Shown: piece after piece, positions 58,283-64,000 of the stretch
Position numbering within the stretch: the stretch's first letter is position 1
Layout: each line of letters begins with the position of its first letter
DNA from: JBEGHD01 sp049334165
GTDB lineage: Bacteria; Bacteroidota; Bacteroidia; Flavobacteriales_D; Sanyastnellaceae
Assembly (NCBI GenBank): GCA_049334165.1
Contig: JBEGHD010000006.1
Direction: 5' to 3' (one strand)
Length of the DNA stretch: 64,000 nucleotides
Made by a program: the position numbers and the translations under genes
Notes under the pieces: generated by a model
Told to the model about the DNA's origin: nothing
Seen by the model: the letters and a program-made list of their open reading frames with translations, nothing else
The model's database searches: none

Positions 58283-59554
58283 ATGATATCAGCAAACGAT
58301 CCAAGTTTAAAATCATGGGTAGACGTACCCGAGAACAGCGACTTTCCAATCCAAAACCTGCCTTTTGGAATTTTTAAGACCGAAAACGAAGGCCCACGTG
58401 TAGGTGTGGCCATCGGTGATAAGGTGTTGGACCTCAAGTCGCTTCATGTGCTCGGGTACCTCAAAAACCTTCCTTTCAACATCGATGACTTTGCCAGCTC
58501 ATCTCTCAATAGAATGATGAAATATGGCAAACAAGCGACAAGGGAGCTTAGAAATGAAATTTCGAACTTGCTGAATGCAGATAACAACGAATTACAAAGT
58601 AAGGAGCATCATGTGAGCCAGGCACTTCACAACCAGAGCGAAGTTGAAATGCTCATGCCGGTGGAGGTTGGTGATTACACTGACTTTTACAGTAGCGAAG
58701 AGCATGCGACCAATGTGGGAACTATGTTTCGCGATCCGGATAACGCGCTGTTACCAAACTGGAAACACATTCCGGTAGGTTATCACGGGAGAGCTTCCTC
58801 GATTATCGTATCCGGTGTTCCGGTGCACCGCCCGAAAGGACAAACTCGCCCCGATCCTGAAAAGCCACCTGTTTTCGGTCCAACAAAATTGCTGGATTTC
58901 GAGCTCGAAACAGCTTTTATCACTTTTGAAGGAAAACCTCTCGGAGATAGCATTTCTACAGCAGAGGCAGACGACCACATTTTTGGAATGGTACTGTTCA
59001 ATGACTGGTCTGCCCGCGACATGCAAAAATGGGAATACGTGCCTCTCGGGCCATTTCTCGCGAAGAGCTTTGCTTCCTCAATTTCTCCATGGATCGTGAC
59101 ACTAGATGCGCTTGAGCCATTCAGAACTCCAGGGCCAAAGCAAGACCCAAAAGTGCTTCCATACCTCGAGTACGAAGGGGATAAAAACTACGACATCAAT
59201 CTGGAAACCTACATCCAACCCGATGGAGGAGATGAAAACCGCGTGTGCCAGTCGAATTTCAAATACATGTACTGGAACATGAATCAACAGCTCGCGCACC
59301 ATACAGTGAACGGCTGCAACGTGAGAGTTGGTGATATGATGGCCAGCGGTACGATTAGCGGTAAAGACAAAACTTCTTACGGCTCAATGCTCGAGCTGAC
59401 CTGGAGAGGTTCTAACCCAATTAAGCTTTCTGACGGGACTGAGCGTAAGTTTATCCAGGACAACGACACCGTGATTATGCGTGGTTTCGCAACCAAAAAC
59501 AACGTTCGTGTTGGATTTGGTGAGGTGAAAACCAAGATTTTACCGGCTCGTTAG
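58283..59554 (+). CDS. fahA: Fumarylacetoacetase
   Basis: 423 residues, full length. N-terminal SH3-like domain (about 1-120; NSDFPIQNLPFGIF) and a C-terminal metal-dependent hydrolase domain. Metal and active-site elements are GDYTDFYSSEEHATNVGTMF (about 131-150), KLLDFELETAFI (about 203), FNDWSARDMQKWEYVPLGPFLAKSF (about 239) and SGTISGKDKTSYGSMLELTW (about 354). It hydrolyses fumarylacetoacetate in tyrosine degradation. The other pathway genes are not in the window. It has its own promoter; spoT follows after 58 bp. Confidence 0.95.
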   Translation: MISANDPSLKSWVDVPENSDFPIQNLPFGIFKTENEGPRVGVAIGDKVLDLKSLHVLGYLKNLPFNIDDFASSSLNRMMKYGKQATRELRNEISNLLNADNNELQSKEHHVSQALHNQSEVEMLMPVEVGDYTDFYSSEEHATNVGTMFRDPDNALLPNWKHIPVGYHGRASSIIVSGVPVHRPKGQTRPDPEKPPVFGPTKLLDFELETAFITFEGKPLGDSISTAEADDHIFGMVLFNDWSARDMQKWEYVPLGPFLAKSFASSISPWIVTLDALEPFRTPGPKQDPKVLPYLEYEGDKNYDINLETYIQPDGGDENRVCQSNFKYMYWNMNQQLAHHTVNGCNVRVGDMMASGTISGKDKTSYGSMLELTWRGSNPIKLSDGTERKFIQDNDTVIMRGFATKNNVRVGFGEVKTKILPAR

Positions 59555-59612
59555 TTATCTTCGATTATAGGGGGCTTAGTATTCAGACACTAACTAAAGG
59601 TCGGGAAAAGTA

Positions 59613-61838
59613 ATGGTAGGTGTAGACACAGAACAAGAGAACAGGGAGTTGCGCAGGCGCTACCGTGGTTTGTTGAGAGCCGCGCAGCGCTCTAAGTCTC
59701 GCAGCGATAAGAAACGCATTCGCAAGGCATTCGACATCGCCCTGGAAGCGCACAAGGATATGCGCAGAAAATCGGGCGAGCCATACATCTACCACCCGAT
59801 CGCTGTTGCGCGCATCGTAGCCGAAGAAATTGGCCTCGACACCATCTCGATAGTTTGTGCCCTCTTGCACGACACAGTTGAAGACACCTACATTTCTCTG
59901 GAAGACATCGAGGATTTGTTTGGCGTGAAAGAACGTCAGATCATTGATGGGCTCACCAAAATTTCCGGTGTCTTTGATCACTCCTCATCGGCCCAGGCTG
60001 AGAATTTCAGAAAAATGCTTCTCACTCTTTCTGACGATGTGAGGGTGATTTTGATCAAGCTAGCCGACAGGTTGCACAATATGCGCACGCTCGACTCAAT
60101 GGCGAGAGAAAAGCAGTTGAAGATTGCTTCGGAAACGCTTTTTATGTACGCTCCTCTGGCTCACAGGCTCGGACTGTACAACATCAAAACCGAGCTTGAA
60201 GATCTGGCACTGAAATACAAAGAGCCTGAGGATTATGCTGAGATTTTGGCGAAGCTTAAAAAGACGCAAGCCGTGAGAACGCGATTCGTGAATAAGTTCA
60301 TGCTTCCCATTCGCAGAGACCTCGAGAAAGCCGGGCTGAAATTTGAGATTAAAGGTCGCACGAAATCAATTTTCTCAATCTGGAATAAGATTGCCAAGAA
60401 AGGCGTGAAGTTCGAAGAGATTTACGATGTGTTTGCTATCCGAATTATTCTCGATTCTCCGATGGAGCGAGAAAAAGCCGATGCCTGGAATGCTTATTCA
60501 ATAGTCACGGATCACTATCAACCTAATCCGGATCGACTTCGCGATTGGATTTCGACTCCTAAGGCCAACGGCTATGAGTCGCTTCACACCACGGTGATGA
60601 GTCCTACTGGTAAATGGGTGGAGGTTCAAATTCGCTCAGAGCGAATGGATGAAGTTGCAGAAAAAGGCTTCGCTGCTCACTGGAAATACAAGGACGGAGA
60701 AGATAACAGCGAAAGCAATCTCGACAACTGGCTCTCTCAAATTCGCGAAGTGCTGGAGAGCGATAGTGACAACGCGCTGGACTTTATCGACAATTTCAAG
60801 CTCAACCTGTTCTCCAAAGAAATTTATGTCTTCACTCCTGATGGTGACTTGAAGACGCTGCCGAAAGGAGCCACTGCACTCGATTTTGCCTTCAATATTC
60901 ACACTCAAGTGGGGCACTCATGCATTGGTGCAAAAGTGAACCACAGGCTTGTACCACTAAGTCACGAGTTGAAGAGCGGTGATCAGATCGAAATCATCAC
61001 TTCCAAAAAGCAAAAGCCGAAAGAGGGATGGCTGGACTTTGTGGTGACTGCCAGAGCACGCCAAAAGATCAAGCACGCGCTAAAAGAAGATCAGAAGAAA
61101 GTAGCCAGCGAGGGAAAAGAAATGCTCGAGCGGAAGTTTAATCACCTCAAGGTGACTATGAACAGCGAGAACATCACTGCCGTTGAGAAGCACTACAAAA
61201 TGCCTTCTACTCTTGACCTCTATTTTCAGATAGCTACTGGAAAAATAGATTTAAAGAAGCTCAAAGGCCACAGTGTTGAAAACGGTATGATTTCTTTCGA
61301 TAAGGAAGAGCCGGAGGTTGAACCGAAGAAAAAGTCGACCAGGGAAAAGGTCATAACACCGATGCCGGGCAAAGGCGACATGCTGCTGATTGGAGATGAT
61401 GAGCAGAAAATGGACTACACGCTCGCTTCGTGCTGTCACCCAATTCCCGGTGATGACGTTTTTGGCTTCATCACCGTTAGCGATGGAATGAAAATCCATC
61501 GTACCAATTGCCCCAACGCTACAGAACTCATGAGCAACTACGCTTATCGTGTCATCAAAGCGCGCTGGGCAAGCAAAGATCGGGTTCAGTTTGAGGCGGG
61601 AATGAAGTTTACCGGAATTGATGATGTCGGCCTTGTAAATAAAATCACCAACATTATTTCAAGCGACCTTCACGTAAATATGAAGTCGATCAGTTTCGAG
61701 AGTAACGATGGAATTTTTGACGGTAAAGTGACAGTGCTGGTGGATGACACCGACCATCTTTACAACGTAATTCAAAAACTCAAAAACGTTGAAGGGGTTC
61801 TTACTGTTGACAGATTGGAAAGTGATTTTATAGAATAG
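59613..61838 (+). CDS. Bifunctional (p)ppGpp synthetase/hydrolase (Rel/SpoT type)
   Basis: 741 residues. The HD hydrolase domain (about 35-190) has YIYHPIAVARIV and ALLHDTVEDTY, so the hydrolase appears intact. The synthetase domain (about 220-370) has RTKSIFSIWNKI and EEIYDVFAIRII. The TGS domain (about 408-470; IYVFTPDGDLKTLPKG), an intermediate region with a Cys pair (SCCHPIPGDDVFGF and TNCPN, about 610-635), and a C-terminal ACT domain follow. It makes and removes the stringent-response alarmone, probably on the ribosome. The Fur-family gene follows after 81 bp with its own -7 element. Confidence 0.95.
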   Translation: MVGVDTEQENRELRRRYRGLLRAAQRSKSRSDKKRIRKAFDIALEAHKDMRRKSGEPYIYHPIAVARIVAEEIGLDTISIVCALLHDTVEDTYISLEDIEDLFGVKERQIIDGLTKISGVFDHSSSAQAENFRKMLLTLSDDVRVILIKLADRLHNMRTLDSMAREKQLKIASETLFMYAPLAHRLGLYNIKTELEDLALKYKEPEDYAEILAKLKKTQAVRTRFVNKFMLPIRRDLEKAGLKFEIKGRTKSIFSIWNKIAKKGVKFEEIYDVFAIRIILDSPMEREKADAWNAYSIVTDHYQPNPDRLRDWISTPKANGYESLHTTVMSPTGKWVEVQIRSERMDEVAEKGFAAHWKYKDGEDNSESNLDNWLSQIREVLESDSDNALDFIDNFKLNLFSKEIYVFTPDGDLKTLPKGATALDFAFNIHTQVGHSCIGAKVNHRLVPLSHELKSGDQIEIITSKKQKPKEGWLDFVVTARARQKIKHALKEDQKKVASEGKEMLERKFNHLKVTMNSENITAVEKHYKMPSTLDLYFQIATGKIDLKKLKGHSVENGMISFDKEEPEVEPKKKSTREKVITPMPGKGDMLLIGDDEQKMDYTLASCCHPIPGDDVFGFITVSDGMKIHRTNCPNATELMSNYAYRVIKARWASKDRVQFEAGMKFTGIDDVGLVNKITNIISSDLHVNMKSISFESNDGIFDGKVTVLVDDTDHLYNVIQKLKNVEGVLTVDRLESDFIE

Positions 61839-61891
61839 TCAGACAGAAAAGGACAGCTATTTCCCTGTTTTAGGGTTCGGTTAGTTCTTAG

Positions 61892-61899
61892 TATTTTTG
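61892..61899 (+). promoter_or_regulatory. Promoter -7 element TATTTTTG before the Fur-family gene
   Basis: Exact TAnnTTTG match, 20 bp before the ATG at 61920. Confidence 0.55.
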
Positions 61900-61919
61900 T
61901 CTGTCGTTTTAACGGGCAC

Positions 61920-62372
61920 ATGTCAAAAAAAGAAACACAGGAAAAAGTCAAGGAAATTTTCTCAGCCTACCTGGAAAAGAACAGGCACAGGAAGACTCCT
62001 GAGCGATTCGCAATACTTCAGGAAATTTACGACTACGATGGTCATTTCGACATCGAGTCGCTCTACATCAACATGAAGAACAAGAAGTATCGCGTTTCGA
62101 GAGCCACGCTCTACAACACCATCGATCTTTTGCTGGCGTGCAACCTCGTGAGAAAACACCAGTTTGGAAAAAATCTGGCTCAGTTTGAAAAGGCACATGA
62201 GAATCACCAGCACGACCACATCATCCTCACCGACTCGGGTGATGTGCTGGAGTTTTGCGATCCCAGGATTCAAAACATAAAGTCAACTCTCGAAGAAATT
62301 TTTGGAATCGAAATTTTGCACCATTCGCTCAATTTCTACGGCCACAAGAAATCCAATAAAGAAAACACCTAA
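61920..62372 (+). CDS. fur: Fur-family metalloregulator
   Basis: 150 residues. Winged-helix DNA-binding domain (about 20-90; TPERFAILQEIYDYDGHFDIESLYINMKNKKYRVSRATLYNTIDLL) and dimerisation domain with the metal-binding box HQHDH (about 98-102). The usual structural-zinc CxxC right after this box is replaced (LTDSGDVLEFCDP; only the Cys in EFCDP is left), so that zinc site seems absent. Iron, zinc or peroxide sensing cannot be told apart from sequence. The TAA overlaps the next ATG (TAATG), so it is coupled to the STAS gene. Confidence 0.9.
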   Translation: MSKKETQEKVKEIFSAYLEKNRHRKTPERFAILQEIYDYDGHFDIESLYINMKNKKYRVSRATLYNTIDLLLACNLVRKHQFGKNLAQFEKAHENHQHDHIILTDSGDVLEFCDPRIQNIKSTLEEIFGIEILHHSLNFYGHKKSNKENT

Positions 62373-62725
62373 TGCCATTTTCATTTCACTCCGACACTGT
62401 AGCTAACTGCAGGGTTTTTCATTTTAAGGGAAGTTTCATTGACAGTTCTGATGACAGGCAACTTGTCAATGAGTTTCACGAACTTTTGGATGAAGGTGAA
62501 AAGAGCTTCATTTTTGATTTCAAGGATCTGGAGTATATCAACAGCAGTGGAATTAATGAACTTGTGAAGATGGTGAACAGGGTCAACCAGAGCAAGGGGA
62601 ATCTCGTGTTTGTGGCCGTCCCGGAAAAAATTCAGGAATTACTCAAGATAATAAAACTCAATTCGGTATTAACCATTCGCGAAAGCATCGATGAAGGTGT
62701 TGCCGCTATCAAAGCTAATGAATAA
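62372..62725 (+). CDS. STAS-domain anti-anti-sigma-like protein
   Basis: 117 residues, single STAS domain. The core FKDLEYINSSGINELVKMVNRVNQSKGNLVFVAVPEKI has the phosphorylatable Ser in NSSG. Proteins of this type are regulated by a kinase and a PP2C phosphatase and bind an anti-sigma or other partner. It starts 1 bp before the end of the Fur-family gene (TAATG) and overlaps or abuts purA. No kinase gene is adjacent; a PP2C-type phosphatase is encoded at 44160-45392. Confidence 0.9.
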   Translation: MPFSFHSDTVANCRVFHFKGSFIDSSDDRQLVNEFHELLDEGEKSFIFDFKDLEYINSSGINELVKMVNRVNQSKGNLVFVAVPEKIQELLKIIKLNSVLTIRESIDEGVAAIKANE

Positions 62726-62729
62726 GCAT

Positions 62730-64000
62730 ATGAAAGTGGATGTTCTCCTCGGACTACAGTGGGGTGACGAAGGTAAAGGTAAGATCGTTGACGTACTCAC
62801 CCCCAAGTACGACATCATTGCCCGTTTTCAAGGTGGGCCCAACGCGGGTCACACGCTTGAATTTAACAACATAAAGCACGTGTTGCACACTATTCCATCG
62901 GGAATTTTTCACCCAGGTGTGATCAACGTTGTAGGCAACGGTGTGGTGATAGACCCGGTGATTTTCAAAAAAGAAATCGACAAGCTTCGTGAAATGAAGG
63001 TCGATGTGAACAAAACCCTGCGCATCTCGCGCAAAGCGCACCTTATTATCCCAACACATCGCATTCTCGATGCGGCAAGTGAAGCCGCTAAAGGAAAAGA
63101 AAAGATTGGTTCAACACTGAAGGGAATCGGTCCGGCTTACATGGATAAAACAGGAAGAAATGGACTCCGTGTGGGAGACATCTTTGAGCCGAATTTCGAA
63201 GAAAAATATAACGCACTGGTTGAGAAACACAAGCGCATTTTGAGCAATCAAAATTACGACTACGACCTCGATGGCCTGCAACCAGAATGGTTTGAAGGAG
63301 TGGAGTTACTGAAGTCACTCAACGTTATCGACAGTGAGCATTTTGTGAATGGTGAGATGAAAGCCGGAAAATCGGTGCTTGCCGAAGGTGCTCAAGGAGC
63401 TTTGCTCGATATCGACTTTGGATCTTATCCGTTTGTGACTTCTTCTAATACTACTGCTGCCGGAGCTTGCACCGGTCTCGGAGTGGCGCCAAACAACATT
63501 GGAGAAGTGATAGGTATTTTTAAAGCCTACTGCACGAGGGTGGGTAGTGGGCCTTTCCCAACCGAGCTTCACGATGAGGTAGGTGAAAAAATCAGAAAAC
63601 AAGGTGGTGAGTTCGGAGCTACCACTGGACGCCCGAGAAGATGCGGCTGGATAGATTTACCCGCTCTCAAATATGCCATCATGGTCAATGGAGTGACTCA
63701 ACTCAATATGACCAAAGCTGATGTGCTCAGCGAGTTTTCATCGATCAAAGTTTGCACGCATTACAAATACAAAGGCGAAAAAATCGACCACATGCCTTAC
63801 GACATCTCTCCAGAGTTGCTCGAGCCAATCTACCAGGAACTGCCTGGATGGAAGGAGGATTTGACAGGGATGAAATCTTATGATGATCTTCCCAAAGAGC
63901 TCACCAACTACGTGGAGTATTTAGAAAAGGAACTTGAGACGCCAATTACAATTGTGTCTGTTGGTCCGGACCGTACTCAAACGATCCAGCGGCAAAATGT
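62730..64000 (+). CDS. purA: Adenylosuccinate synthetase, cut at the last codons by the window edge
   Basis: 423 residues visible, open at the right edge. ATG 62730 (MKVDVLLGLQWGDEGKGK) is the standard start; ATG 62718 in the same frame overlaps the STAS gene. Motifs: GDEGKGK (residues 13-19, GTP and IMP site), FQGGPNAGHT, VGSGPFPTEL, TGRPRRCGWID, TKADVL and the C-terminal VSVGPDRTQTI. It joins IMP and aspartate in AMP synthesis. The visible end is at the normal C-terminal motif, so only a few residues are missing. Confidence 0.95.
   Translation, partial: MKVDVLLGLQWGDEGKGKIVDVLTPKYDIIARFQGGPNAGHTLEFNNIKHVLHTIPSGIFHPGVINVVGNGVVIDPVIFKKEIDKLREMKVDVNKTLRISRKAHLIIPTHRILDAASEAAKGKEKIGSTLKGIGPAYMDKTGRNGLRVGDIFEPNFEEKYNALVEKHKRILSNQNYDYDLDGLQPEWFEGVELLKSLNVIDSEHFVNGEMKAGKSVLAEGAQGALLDIDFGSYPFVTSSNTTAAGACTGLGVAPNNIGEVIGIFKAYCTRVGSGPFPTELHDEVGEKIRKQGGEFGATTGRPRRCGWIDLPALKYAIMVNGVTQLNMTKADVLSEFSSIKVCTHYKYKGEKIDHMPYDISPELLEPIYQELPGWKEDLTGMKSYDDLPKELTNYVEYLEKELETPITIVSVGPDRTQTIQRQN

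Noticed and set aside
1..64000. CRISPR arrays, rRNA genes, insertion sequences
   Set aside because: No regularly spaced direct repeats, no rRNA-like sequence and no transposase frame were seen.

Overview
The window is a dense, mostly single-copy stretch of a Bacteroidota chromosome, most likely Flavobacteriales. The evidence is: C-terminal type 9 secretion (T9SS) sorting domains; a Bacteroidota-type -33/-7 promoter pattern (for example CTTG-N19-TATATTTG before rimP and CTTG-N19-TATTTTTG before efp); the alternative complex III (act) operon joined to a cytochrome c oxidase; a CarboxypepD-plug TonB-dependent receptor paired with a lipoprotein; a Bacteroidota-style rimP-nusA-infB operon; and an lpxD paralogue beside efp. 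I see no phage, plasmid, transposase, rRNA or CRISPR. I cannot name the species.

Layout. 1-3.1 kb, minus strand: the start of a CorA metal transporter (cut by the left edge) preceded by a secreted beta-propeller protein. 3.3-4.9 kb: a secreted YwqK/MORN-like repeat protein. 5.1-9.8 kb: rimP-nusA-infB, preceded by a promoter and a perfect terminator hairpin in the leader. 9.9-11.2 kb: a lipoprotein and a convergent SPOR protein. 11.5-23.3 kb: the respiratory operon actABCDEF-coxB-coxA. 23.4-27.6 kb: a small membrane-barrel candidate, ruvB, queG, a small conserved antisense-overlapping gene and trhO. 27.7-31.6 kb: an outer-membrane protein, a three-gene ABC/DUF3299 operon with a His-rich loop, and a DUF4258-like protein. 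31.6-34.8 kb, minus strand: proline dehydrogenase, trigger factor and tRNA-Leu(UAG). 35-38 kb: two T9SS cargo proteins, one with a peptidase S74 chaperone domain. 38.4-41.3 kb: two outer-membrane barrel candidates, one carrying a helix-hairpin-helix domain. 41.4-45.4 kb: ATP-grasp-like protein, efp, lpxD paralogue and a SpoIIE-type phosphatase. 45.4-50.6 kb: polysaccharide genes (polymerase/ligase, Wzz, flippase, glycosyltransferase). 50.7-56.7 kb: rnhB, a lipoprotein/TonB-receptor pair and a small secreted protein. 56.7-58.2 kb, minus strand: an HTTM/DUF5819-like membrane pair. 58.3-64 kb: fumarylacetoacetase, spoT/rel, a Fur-family regulator, a STAS protein and purA (cut by the right edge).

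How the genes work together. The act-cox operon encodes quinol oxidation, periplasmic electron transfer and oxygen reduction as one transcription-sized block; subunit III of the oxidase is not in the window. The envelope theme is strong: T9SS cargo, lipoproteins, outer-membrane barrels, TonB-dependent uptake, lipid A and polysaccharide assembly. Housekeeping translation genes (rimP, nusA, infB, efp, tig, tRNA-Leu, trhO, queG) are interleaved. No single block is clearly a new defence or mobile system. The least-explained units are the HhH-barrel pair, the His-rich ABC/DUF3299 operon, the HTTM/DUF5819-like pair, the S74-T9SS fusion, and the leader terminator in front of rimP-nusA.
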